A stretch of DNA of 5,882 nt from Bacteriovoracaceae bacterium (GCA_023146355.1 JAGLCH010000016.1:1-5882), one strand, 5' to 3'; shown: positions 1 through 5,732, counted from the stretch's first letter. Translations and numbers: made by a program. Notes: generated by a model from the sequence alone, not told the origin.

Positions 1-23
1 TATCAGGAAATTGAGTTAGCTAT

Positions 24-50
24 AAAAAAAGGTCCCATAAAAGGGACCTT
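24..50 (-). terminator. Rho-independent terminator of the serine protease gene
   Basis: Read on the minus strand this is a perfect 8-bp stem (AAGGTCCC / GGGACCTT) with a six-base TTTTAT loop. It runs directly into a run of seven T, the classic intrinsic terminator form. It lies about 25 bases beyond the protease stop codon. On the plus strand the stem is preceded by A's but has no T run after it, so it should act mainly on minus-strand transcripts. Confidence 0.85.
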
Positions 51-75
51 GTACCAAAAATAATTTAAAATGTAA

Positions 76-954
76 TTAGCGAACGAGCTTCATAAGAGGA
101 GCAATGTTAGTGATACGAGTTACATCTTCACCGCGACAAGTTCCCTCTGGGCATACATTCACACGAGTACACCTATCTGCGTAACTGTATTTGTAATCAG
201 ATTCCCCACGGACAAGAATTCCTTCGACCAATCCGGTATCTTCATTAAACACAGCAGATCCAGAATTTCCGCCAAATGCATCAGCATTGGTTGAAAAGAA
301 TATTGGACTGGTATTATCTCTCACATTAATGCCTGGAGCAATTTTAGTTGGTAAACCACTAGGATGACCAATCATCACTAGGGGAGCATCTGGAGAGACT
401 TTTCCTTCTGTTCTAAATTTAAGAGGAGTTCTTCCGTCAACACTTCTACCCAAACGAATTAGAGCGTAATCATCTTTTGAATCGCCATATTTCTGATCAA
501 TAATTTCACCACAATTGTAAACGTCACTTTTTGTAATTACATTTGTAACATCACCCTCTTCTCCAACCGCTAAGTTAAATACCCAGTAGCTGTTGTCACA
601 ATCTCTCTGAGACTTCATACAATGTCCTGCAGTAACGAGAAGGTCTGGAGCAACTAAAAAGCCTGAACAGTTTGCAGGTGCAACTTGATTGACATATCTT
701 TCATCTTCACAAAGGCCTCTGGCCTTACCTAATGTTCTAGCAGAGATACTATAAGTCCCTTTGTTTTCACCTGTCGTTATTTCTGCTATTTTGCTTTTTG
801 AAATCATGGCCGCTGTTGAATCTGCAAGCTCAAGATAAAATTGATCAGATGTCTCAAAGACATCCATACGATTGTCTATTCCATAAACTACTTTGTTGTT
901 TGCCATTGCTTGTGTTGCTAACAATGCCAAAGCGATAAATCCCATCATCTTCAT
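76..954 (-). CDS. Exported trypsin-fold (S1/V8-like) serine protease
   Basis: Predicted secreted endopeptidase of 292 residues. Residues 1-18 form a signal peptide (Lys, hydrophobic run, Ala-Met-Ala cleavage site). Residues of about 19-80 look like a pro-region. The catalytic domain follows, with His111 in TAGHC, Asp162 in DDYALIRL and Ser231 in GGNSGSAV, so the triad is intact. Cys96 and Cys112 bracket the His segment like the conserved chymotrypsin disulfide; six further mature cysteines suggest a disulfide-stabilised extracellular or periplasmic enzyme. GNSGS is closer to V8/glutamyl-type proteases than to trypsin's GDSGG. An Asp lies six residues before the Ser, as in trypsin, but substrate preference cannot be read safely. 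I chose the ATG at 954: AAGGA sits 7 bases upstream, whereas an in-frame TTG at 960 would have almost no spacing. The gene has its own candidate promoter and a strong terminator, so it is probably monocistronic. Substrate unknown; degradation of prey or environmental protein is a guess from the likely lifestyle. Confidence 0.9.
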   Translation of the reverse strand: MKMMGFIALALLATQAMANNKVVYGIDNRMDVFETSDQFYLELADSTAAMISKSKIAEITTGENKGTYSISARTLGKARGLCEDERYVNQVAPANCSGFLVAPDLLVTAGHCMKSQRDCDNSYWVFNLAVGEEGDVTNVITKSDVYNCGEIIDQKYGDSKDDYALIRLGRSVDGRTPLKFRTEGKVSPDAPLVMIGHPSGLPTKIAPGINVRDNTSPIFFSTNADAFGGNSGSAVFNEDTGLVEGILVRGESDYKYSYADRCTRVNVCPEGTCRGEDVTRITNIAPLMKLVR

Positions 955-961
955 ATTCAAA

Positions 962-968
962 TCCTTTT
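962..968 (-). promoter_or_regulatory. Ribosome binding site fixing the protease start
   Basis: AAAAGGA on the minus strand, 7 bases before the ATG at 954. It is only one base from the upstream in-frame TTG, so it supports the shorter reading. Confidence 0.7.
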
Positions 969-988
969 GAACAGTTAATCTTTATATT

Positions 989-1017
989 ATTATGATGGCA
1001 TAATATTGTTTCTGCAA
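989..1017 (-). promoter_or_regulatory. Candidate sigma70-type promoter of the protease gene
   Basis: The minus strand has TTGCAG (1012-1017), a 17-base spacer and CATAAT (989-994). These match the -35 and -10 consensus at 4 and 5 of 6 positions with ideal spacing. A 7-bp inverted repeat, TATTATG-ATGG-CATAATA (988-1005), covers the -10 element and could be an operator, although the local AT richness makes chance repeats common. Confidence 0.45.
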
Positions 1018-1109
1018 TAAAAAAATACTCTACACGCCCATGAGGGTTGTTATAAATGCATTAACATTCTGTAATCATTTACAAATACCGAGTAATTAAA
1101 TTGAAAAAG

Positions 1110-2213
1110 TTATAGATTAAGATCCCGTAACACTTTGATTTTCATCATATATCTTTGTTTCAAAAATGTTTTTAGGTTTATTTTTTTTTGATGAAAGTTT
1201 AAATTTATTTCAGTAAAATCAAGTCCACAAATCTGACTTGAGGCCATGAGAAGTTGTTCTGATCTACAGAGATAGTCATCACGTTCTTTTTTTGAAAAAA
1301 CATTTACAGTAAACTTTGACTCACAACAAAGAATGTATTCCTCCAAGTATGAATCACTTCGATCATGCTTTAAGTCATCCAGAAGCTTAAGAACTCTCTT
1401 CGAACCAATTGCGAAAAGATTGTCATATTCCCCATGAAGAGTGCAAACTCTCTGTGCAAGATTTCGATAAGAATTTGGAACGGCAAGTCTCTCACATAAC
1501 ATATCTAGGCGGTCTTTAACTAAACCATTAAACATAACGGCAAAGAGAACAGCTTTGGCATTGGTTTTAGATCGGGCCAAATTAAGTGCTGCCAAAGAGT
1601 GCTTATACACATCTCGTTGAATATTTTTAAAATTGGCCTCAGGGAAAATCGTATCAAGAGCTCCTATTGATTGGAGCACATCAAAAAAAACACTAGGCCG
1701 ACTTGCGGTAATGGCCTTATCTAATTCTAAAAAAACTCTCTCTGGAGTGAGGTCATTGAGATAACCATTTCGGACCATCATCGACATGTACTCAAGAGTT
1801 TGATTACAAATAGAAAAACCTAATCGAGCACAAAAACGTGCACACCTAAGAACTCGAATTGGGTCGTCTTTGAAGGATTCTCCAACGTGCCTCAGAATCT
1901 TTTCTTTAATATCTTTTCTGCCATTATAAGGATCTATAATTTCATTTGTATCGAGATCAAGAGCTATGGCGTTTATTGTCAGGTCCCGTCTAGCAAGATC
2001 CTCTTCAAGTGTTTCATCGGCCAAAACATATTCTTCCTTGTTTTTCGGATGAAGAAAAACAGAGAAGCTATTACCAACGCAGATAAAACCTTTATTAATC
2101 ATTTCTTCTGCACCACAACCGACGACAACATAGTCACGATCGTGTTCAGGTAGGCCCATTAGACTATCTCTAACGGCACCCCCTACAAGATAATACTTAA
2201 CTGAAGGATTCAT
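1110..2213 (-). CDS. cca: tRNA nucleotidyltransferase (Cca-like), lacking the flexible loop and HD site; possible CC-adding enzyme
   Basis: Class II tRNA nucleotidyltransferase, 367 residues, expected to act on tRNA 3' ends in the cytoplasm. The head follows E. coli Cca: GGAVRD (11-16), the metal-binding DRD (Asp25, Asp27), then EEDLxRRDLTIN (to about 81), DP..R..R (Asp117, Arg120, Arg123) and LTPERV (155-160). Compared with E. coli Cca as I recall it, LADETLEEDL (64-73) joins two segments normally separated by about 20 residues, the flexible loop between motifs A and B. That loop is needed for adding the final A and is missing in known CC-adding enzymes. The HD pair is replaced by Asn229-Gly230 and the following His-rich segment is gone, so the phosphohydrolase activity of gammaproteobacterial Cca is unlikely. 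The protein is about 45 residues shorter than the E. coli enzyme. Start: ATG at 2213, because GAGAG lies 4 bases upstream and homologues begin just before the YLVGG strand. An in-frame GTG at 2246 would add 11 residues. Catalytic head assignment is firm; CC-only activity is inference. Confidence 0.9.
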   Translation of the reverse strand: MNPSVKYYLVGGAVRDSLMGLPEHDRDYVVVGCGAEEMINKGFICVGNSFSVFLHPKNKEEYVLADETLEEDLARRDLTINAIALDLDTNEIIDPYNGRKDIKEKILRHVGESFKDDPIRVLRCARFCARLGFSICNQTLEYMSMMVRNGYLNDLTPERVFLELDKAITASRPSVFFDVLQSIGALDTIFPEANFKNIQRDVYKHSLAALNLARSKTNAKAVLFAVMFNGLVKDRLDMLCERLAVPNSYRNLAQRVCTLHGEYDNLFAIGSKRVLKLLDDLKHDRSDSYLEEYILCCESKFTVNVFSKKERDDYLCRSEQLLMASSQICGLDFTEINLNFHQKKINLKTFLKQRYMMKIKVLRDLNL

Positions 2214-2217
2214 AATA

Positions 2218-2222
2218 CTCTC
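2218..2222 (-). promoter_or_regulatory. Weak ribosome binding site for the cca-like gene
   Basis: GAGAG on the minus strand, 4 bases before the ATG at 2213. The alternative GTG at 2246 has only AAGAG ending one base before it, too close for normal initiation. Confidence 0.5.
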
Positions 2223-2287
2223 AAGATAACTATAATTTCGCGGCACGCTCTTGCGTTATCGCTGCTCATTCGAATAAATAACATAAC

Positions 2288-2310
2288 GATAATATTAATT
2301 TTTAAAAAGG
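2288..2310 (+). promoter_or_regulatory. Candidate -10 element and RBS of the small exported protein gene
   Basis: GATAAT (2288-2293) matches the -10 consensus at 5 of 6 positions, but no good -35 is found at normal spacing. AAAAAGG (2304-2310) lies 6 bases before the ATG at 2317 and is a good ribosome binding site. The predicted leader is short. The RBS is convincing; the promoter is weak. Confidence 0.4.
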
Positions 2311-2316
2311 TCACAC

Positions 2317-2622
2317 ATGAAAAAAATTATTACACTCATCGCTCTTCTCTTGATCACCTCAAGTTCTTATGCTTTCTACATAAATACAAATGTTTACTTT
2401 TTTGGAAACTACGCACATGCAGTAGTACAAAATTATTACGACAGACCAATTGTATGCAGTGGTCATTTGAGAGCGCTAGATTCAAATGGAATATATTCAT
2501 ACACGTATATCAACTTTGCTGTTATGCGCCCTGGGCAGTTTGTATATCTTAATGCTACAGCGATGGGATATGGGAATTATTTCAGAGATGCGACTGTCAA
2601 CATGAACTGCGACTGGCACTAG
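2317..2622 (+). CDS. Small exported aromatic-rich protein of unknown function
   Basis: A 101-residue protein I do not recognise. Residues 1-19 are a clear signal peptide: Met-Lys-Lys, a hydrophobic core of Leu/Ile/Ala, then Ser-Ser-Ser-Tyr-Ala before cleavage. The mature part, about 82 residues, is rich in Tyr, Phe and Asn and alternates polar and hydrophobic residues, suggesting an all-beta fold. It has exactly two cysteines, Cys47 and Cys98, which could form a disulfide holding the C-terminus to the core. No transmembrane segment, lipobox or catalytic motif is visible. The start is well supported by AAAAAGG 6 bases upstream. It is transcribed divergently from the cca-like gene and has no same-strand partner close by, so it is probably a single-gene unit. 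Export is a strong inference; function is open. Confidence 0.8.
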   Translation: MKKIITLIALLLITSSSYAFYINTNVYFFGNYAHAVVQNYYDRPIVCSGHLRALDSNGIYSYTYINFAVMRPGQFVYLNATAMGYGNYFRDATVNMNCDWH

Positions 2623-2646
2623 ACAGAAAAAATAAACCTTTTTTAT

Positions 2647-2671
2647 AAGCGTGCGTCTTATGGCGCACCTT
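2647..2671 (+). terminator. Imperfect hairpin, possible weak terminator after the small exported gene
   Basis: AAG-C-GTGCG (2647-2655) pairs with CGCAC-CTT (2664-2671), leaving one bulged C and an eight-base loop. It begins about 25 bases after the stop codon. No T run follows on the plus strand and none follows directly on the minus strand, so it lacks the second half of an intrinsic terminator. It may instead be an RNA 3'-end stabiliser. Confidence 0.3.
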
Positions 2672-2914
2672 GTAAACAAACTGTGCATTATCAAATTTCT
2701 TCTTTAGATTCCAAGGCCGTCATCACTGCTTTCCCAAACAGTATGTTTTTACAGCTTTTTTCACAACACAAAGCGTTTTGAAGAAAATCCAATTCAAGAA
2801 AACGGTAACTTAAGTCGAAAAGAAATAAAATCAGACAGAAGAGTTCGGTAAAATGTTTACGCCAACGAATTTAAAGCACCGAGACGAAAAGACCTTTGAA
2901 AAATGAGGACATAA
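2672..2914. other. Intergenic stretch with no gene seen
   Basis: This is most of the 292-base gap before the WYL regulator gene. I found no supported ORF, no tRNA fold and no strong repeat. The plus strand is purine-rich from about 2780. A possible -10, TAAAAT (2849-2854), has no convincing -35. GAGGA (2905-2909), 5 bases before the ATG at 2915, is a good RBS for the WYL gene. The leader of that gene may therefore be about 55 bases long. Confidence 0.4.
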
Positions 2915-3877
2915 ATGAAATTTGATACAAGAACTCTCAGAGTATTTACTCTATTAAAAACATACAGCTACAGCGCAACAGAGATCTATAGTGCACTTAA
3001 AGATGATTTTGATGTTGACAGAAAAACATTTGAGCGCGATGCCCTTAAACTTGTAAGGGAGGGATGGGTGCTAGTCGATGAAGAAACTAGACCAAAAGTA
3101 TTTTATATAAATCCAAACTTCAAGCGCGACATAAATCTTAAGTTCACCGACTCAGAGCTTCAAATACTTACCATTGCTTTAGATACGTTAAAGCAACTTG
3201 CTCCCAAAGCAATTAGTGACATTGGTACAGGTATTTTAAATACTGTATCCGAGTCACTTCCGGATGACATCGCAAGAAGTTTAAACCTCTATAAAGATAA
3301 GTTTTTTAACTGCTATACAACTGTAGGCCATTCATTAGCAGAGAACAGTGAAGATATATTAGAGGCCTTTAGAGCTCTAAGAGAACTAAAGCGCATCAGC
3401 TGTGTCTACAATGACAAACAAAGAGAACTCTCCCCTACCATCGTGAAGATGGCGGCAGGTGAACCATACCTGTTTGCCAAAGACCATGGTGACGACAAGA
3501 TTAAGTGTTTTAAACTTGGAAGAATGCTAGAGGTCGAAGTTCTAGACACTCCTAAAGAGCTTGATGATGGAATTGAAATAGCAGACTGGAAGTATCACTT
3601 TGGAGGCTATGGCGGACCAGACACCGAAACTTATGAGTATCGAATTATTGGAAATGATCACGTTGGTCGAGTCTTTAGTGAGAAGTCTATTGCTCCAGAC
3701 CAAGTAGTTACAGAGCTTGCGAATGGAACCTTTGAAGTGAAGTTCACGCAAACAAGCTCTTATGAGATCACTGCTTATCTTGCATCTTTTGGCGGATTCC
3801 TTGATGAGATCCACCCTAAGAAAGTTCGAGACCAAGTAGTAGAGATCTGGAAAACTGGACTCAATAAGTTCAACTAG
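2915..3877 (+). CDS. WYL-domain transcriptional regulator
   Basis: A 320-residue DNA-binding regulator of the wHTH-WYL-WCX architecture. Residues 1-67 form the winged helix-turn-helix, with the recognition region around DRKTFERDALKLV (35-47) and a wing near 50-65. Residues 75-133 are a helical linker starting with LKFTDSEL. The WYL domain spans about 145-212; its signature reads GEPYLFAKD (182-190) followed by CFKLGRM (198-204), so the Trp of the name is replaced by Pro while Tyr-Leu and the Phe-x-Leu-x-Arg strand remain. Residues 238-318 fit the C-terminal WCX extension. WYL domains in other proteins bind ligands, including single-stranded DNA or nucleotides in studied cases, and control DNA binding; the ligand here is unknown. 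It converges on dnaB and overlaps it by four bases. The start has GAGGA at good spacing. Family assignment is confident; targets are unknown, but the neighbouring helicase and minimal HTH protein make a DNA-stress role worth considering. Confidence 0.87.
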   Translation: MKFDTRTLRVFTLLKTYSYSATEIYSALKDDFDVDRKTFERDALKLVREGWVLVDEETRPKVFYINPNFKRDINLKFTDSELQILTIALDTLKQLAPKAISDIGTGILNTVSESLPDDIARSLNLYKDKFFNCYTTVGHSLAENSEDILEAFRALRELKRISCVYNDKQRELSPTIVKMAAGEPYLFAKDHGDDKIKCFKLGRMLEVEVLDTPKELDDGIEIADWKYHFGGYGGPDTETYEYRIIGNDHVGRVFSEKSIAPDQVVTELANGTFEVKFTQTSSYEITAYLASFGGFLDEIHPKKVRDQVVEIWKTGLNKFN

Positions 3878-5244
3878 GCCCGATGCTGATTGTTATTATT
3901 TTTAAGTGCTGGCAGAAATGTTGAGTAATGCCCTATAAATCGAAGAGATACATCTCCCACTTCACCCGCACGATTTTTTGCAATTAAGACCCTGGCCTTC
4001 TCTGGGTTGACGTGTTTATCACGATCAATAAACATCACCACATCAGCGTCCTGCTCAATAGAACCAGAGTCTCTAAGGTTATGTAGGGCGGGACGAGGTC
4101 TCCCCCCTGTTTTATTGTCGGCCTTCTCAGCTTCACGGTTAAGCTGGGCCAGTACCAAAATAGGGATCTCAAGTTCTTTGGCCAATGCCTTGATCATCAT
4201 ACTAATTTCCGCCACTTGATCTGCTTTGTTGGAGTACTTTGAATGTGGTTTAACAAGGCCTAGGTAGTCGATACAAACAAAACCAAGGCCTGACTCCATC
4301 TTTAATTTCCGAAGCTTAGACTGGATCTGATAGATAGTCTGCCCCCCCTGGTCGTCAATATAAAGAGGGAGCTTTGAGAAGTCCTTTACCATAGTTCCAA
4401 TCTTTCTCATCTCATCATCTCTGAAGTCTTTGTTTTGAATACTTCGAAGAGAGACCCGGGCCTCAGAAGCCATAATCTTTGCCACAAGTTCAATCTTTGG
4501 CATTTCAAGCGATACAACTGCGACAGGCCGACCAGATATTTTCAAAACATTTTGACAAATATTTAGTGCAAGGGAAGTCTTACCCACTGATGGCCTCGCC
4601 GCGAGTACAATCATCTGCCCTGCTCTCATCCCATTTAAATGACTATCGAGATCGGGAAACCCAGTAAGAATTCCAGAGACTTGATTCGGCCCCGACTCAA
4701 ACTCTTTCAAGAGCTCATGAACACATCCATTCATAAGCTCAAAACCCTTTGTTATGTTCTTCCCAGAAAGTGAAATGAAGAGCTTCTCAATCTGATCGGT
4801 CACACCCTTGGGGTCACTTAAAAAGCTTTTAGAAATCTCAGTAATCTTACCCCCCATCTCAGAAATCTGCCTAACCATTGAACGCTCTTTAATAATCTGG
4901 ACCTTTGGAATAATAAAGCTAGAACCAATAGAATCATCAAATAGGGCGATGACGTCAGTTTGAGGAATCGGTCTCCCCCGCTTAATTGTCCAATCCGTAA
5001 CTGTTAGGGGCTCAATCACTCCACCAGATTGAGAAATATCTTCCATCGCTTCGTAAATTAATTTGTATTTTGGGTGATGAAAGTCATCAAGCTTTAGTCC
5101 TATATTTTGAGCCTCATAGATTGCACTCTGCTCTAATAGTATCGATGCGAGAACTGCTCGTTCCGCTCCATAATCAAAATATTCTGTCGATTCGTGAATC
5201 ATAATGCTCCATTGGTGATTGTGTGGAGGGTGAGTTTTGGCCAT
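3874..5244 (-). CDS. dnaB: Replicative DNA helicase, DnaB family
   Basis: A 456-residue hexameric 5'-3' helicase that unwinds DNA at the replication fork. The N-terminal domain spans about 20-160 and the RecA-like motor about 190-450. Motor motifs are complete: Walker A ARPSVGKT (216-223) with Lys222, catalytic Glu247 in VSLEM, Walker B Asp326 in CIDYLGL, sensor Gln367 in LAQLNRE, and the arginine-finger block KNRAG (423-427). There is no intein or frameshift. Length is close to E. coli DnaB (471). The N-terminal domain is more divergent than the motor: it reads GAERAVL where EAExxVLG is usual. Start is uncertain: ATG 5244 has only AAGTG upstream, whereas the in-frame ATG at 5202 has GGAG 4 bases before it and would give 442 residues. 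The gene is not beside rplI or ribosomal genes as in many bacteria. It could be the main chromosomal DnaB or an accessory copy; the window cannot decide. Its stop overlaps the WYL gene's stop. Confidence 0.93.
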   Translation of the reverse strand: MAKTHPPHNHQWSIMIHESTEYFDYGAERAVLASILLEQSAIYEAQNIGLKLDDFHHPKYKLIYEAMEDISQSGGVIEPLTVTDWTIKRGRPIPQTDVIALFDDSIGSSFIIPKVQIIKERSMVRQISEMGGKITEISKSFLSDPKGVTDQIEKLFISLSGKNITKGFELMNGCVHELLKEFESGPNQVSGILTGFPDLDSHLNGMRAGQMIVLAARPSVGKTSLALNICQNVLKISGRPVAVVSLEMPKIELVAKIMASEARVSLRSIQNKDFRDDEMRKIGTMVKDFSKLPLYIDDQGGQTIYQIQSKLRKLKMESGLGFVCIDYLGLVKPHSKYSNKADQVAEISMMIKALAKELEIPILVLAQLNREAEKADNKTGGRPRPALHNLRDSGSIEQDADVVMFIDRDKHVNPEKARVLIAKNRAGEVGDVSLRFIGHYSTFLPALKNNNNQHRA

Positions 5245-5255
5245 AATTCACTTAA

Positions 5256-5334
5256 AGTCCGGCCAATCTATTGGACATTTCTTGGACAAACAACTGTTTA
5301 TATAGCGTTACAAATACTGGACTATTTTTGTCCA
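5256..5334. repeat. Cluster of GGAC/GTCC motifs between dnaB and the HTH gene
   Basis: Five copies of a short motif lie in about 80 bases: AGTCC (5256-5260), TTGGACA (5271-5277), TTGGACA (5282-5288), TGGAC (5318-5322) and GTCCA (5330-5334). The two full copies are direct repeats 11 bp apart, about one helical turn. The last two form an inverted repeat with a 7-base spacer. CCAAT-CT-ATTGG (5263-5274) is a further inverted repeat overlapping the first full copy. This looks like an operator region for a dimeric or multimeric regulator. The binder is unknown; the HTH protein encoded next to it is the simplest guess. Confidence 0.5.
5265..5293 (-). promoter_or_regulatory. Candidate dnaB promoter
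   Basis: The minus strand has TTGTTT (5288-5293), 17 bases, then TAGATT (5265-5270), matching consensus at 3 and 4 of 6 positions. Transcription would start near 5258, leaving a short leader before ATG 5244. The two TTGGACA repeats fall almost exactly in its spacer, where a bound protein would block or remodel the promoter. The elements are weak. Confidence 0.3.
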
Positions 5335-5355
5335 CCTTGTCGTTTATCCTATAGA
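5328..5355 (+). promoter_or_regulatory. Candidate promoter of the HTH gene
   Basis: TTGTCC (5328-5333), a 16-base spacer and TATAGA (5350-5355), each matching 4 of 6 consensus bases. The start point would be near 5362, just ahead of the ribosome binding site. The GTCCA arm of the inverted repeat at 5318-5334 overlaps the -35 element, which would fit repression. Confidence 0.35.
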
Positions 5356-5366
5356 TAGATGTAGCT

Positions 5367-5373
5367 AGGAGGT
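5367..5373 (+). promoter_or_regulatory. Very strong ribosome binding site of the HTH gene
   Basis: AGGAGGT is a seven-base match to the 16S anti-Shine-Dalgarno sequence, 4 bases before the ATG at 5378. It is the best RBS in the window and supports efficient translation of a small regulator. Confidence 0.75.
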
Positions 5374-5377
5374 ACAG

Positions 5378-5719
5378 ATGCGTTGGCCTAAAAATCACCG
5401 GCAGGAGCGGATCATACAGGTATTGAATAAAGTGAATAGACCATTATCGGTAACTGAGGTTGATAATGCTCTCTTCTTTCAGTTCGAGCAACAGAGCTCC
5501 CGAAGAACCGTGGATCGAGATTTGAGATTTCTAAAAGAGGTTGGACTTATTGCAGAGACAATCGTGAAATCTAAGAAGTGCTACTCAAAAAGCGAAGATG
5601 AAAAAATCACGTTAGAATTAACTCCAGCTGAGTACAAGCAGCTGATGACGTTTTTAGAGACGGCAATAAGTGAAGAGCTAATCTCACTTCGCACAACCCT
5701 CCAGGGAACGGAGGAGTAG
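5378..5719 (+). CDS. Small winged-HTH DNA-binding protein, WYL-regulator type without the WYL domain
   Basis: A 113-residue cytoplasmic DNA-binding protein. The winged helix-turn-helix occupies residues 8-70: first helix RQERIIQVLN (8-17), second SVTEVDNAL (24-32), recognition helix SSRRTVDRDLRFLKEVG (40-56) and a basic wing around KSKK (64-67). Residues 77-99 (ITLELTPAEYKQL onward) resemble the linker that follows the HTH in the WYL regulator at 2915 (INLKFTDSELQIL), so the protein is the front third of that architecture. No WYL-like sequence follows the stop in any frame, which argues against a recent frameshift. It begins with a near-perfect RBS and ends cleanly, so it looks like a functional gene, not debris. 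It is divergent from dnaB across a motif-rich region and may bind there, possibly repressing itself and dnaB. It could alternatively compete with or pair with full WYL proteins. HTH assignment is firm; target is inference. Confidence 0.8.
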   Translation: MRWPKNHRQERIIQVLNKVNRPLSVTEVDNALFFQFEQQSSRRTVDRDLRFLKEVGLIAETIVKSKKCYSKSEDEKITLELTPAEYKQLMTFLETAISEELISLRTTLQGTEE

Positions 5720-5732
5720 CTGTGTGTGCATT

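Noticed and set aside
1..63. Plus-strand open frame from the left edge ending in TAA at 61-63
   Set aside because: All three plus frames end within about 60 bases of the edge and this one runs through the terminator hairpin. About 20 codons with no other support cannot be called a gene end.
1033..1050. Hairpin around CCC-ATGA-GGG as a terminator for the cca-like gene
   Set aside because: In the minus-strand transcript only three strong pairs form before an internal mismatch, and the T run begins 7 or more bases away; too weak to call.
1887..2153. 88-codon plus-strand ORF opposite the cca-like gene
   Set aside because: It lies wholly antisense to well-conserved catalytic sequence and its product shows no domain or RBS support; a shadow frame.
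2882..2894. AGACGAAAAGACC resembles a conserved stretch of 23S rRNA
   Set aside because: Only about 13 bases with one mismatch, with no flanking rRNA similarity or paired structure; best explained as chance in purine-rich DNA.
3542..3835. 97-codon minus-strand ORF inside the WYL gene
   Set aside because: Antisense to the WYL and WCX domains, whose sequence matches the family; no ribosome binding site of note and no recognisable motif.
4007..4667. Two plus-strand ORFs of 70 and 62 codons within dnaB
   Set aside because: Both are antisense to essential helicase motor sequence and have low-complexity Ser-rich or featureless products.
5245..5377. Replication origin or DnaA boxes upstream of dnaB
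   Set aside because: No TTATCCACA-like box with adequate match is present; the GGAC motifs are better explained as operators, and there are no iterons beyond two copies.
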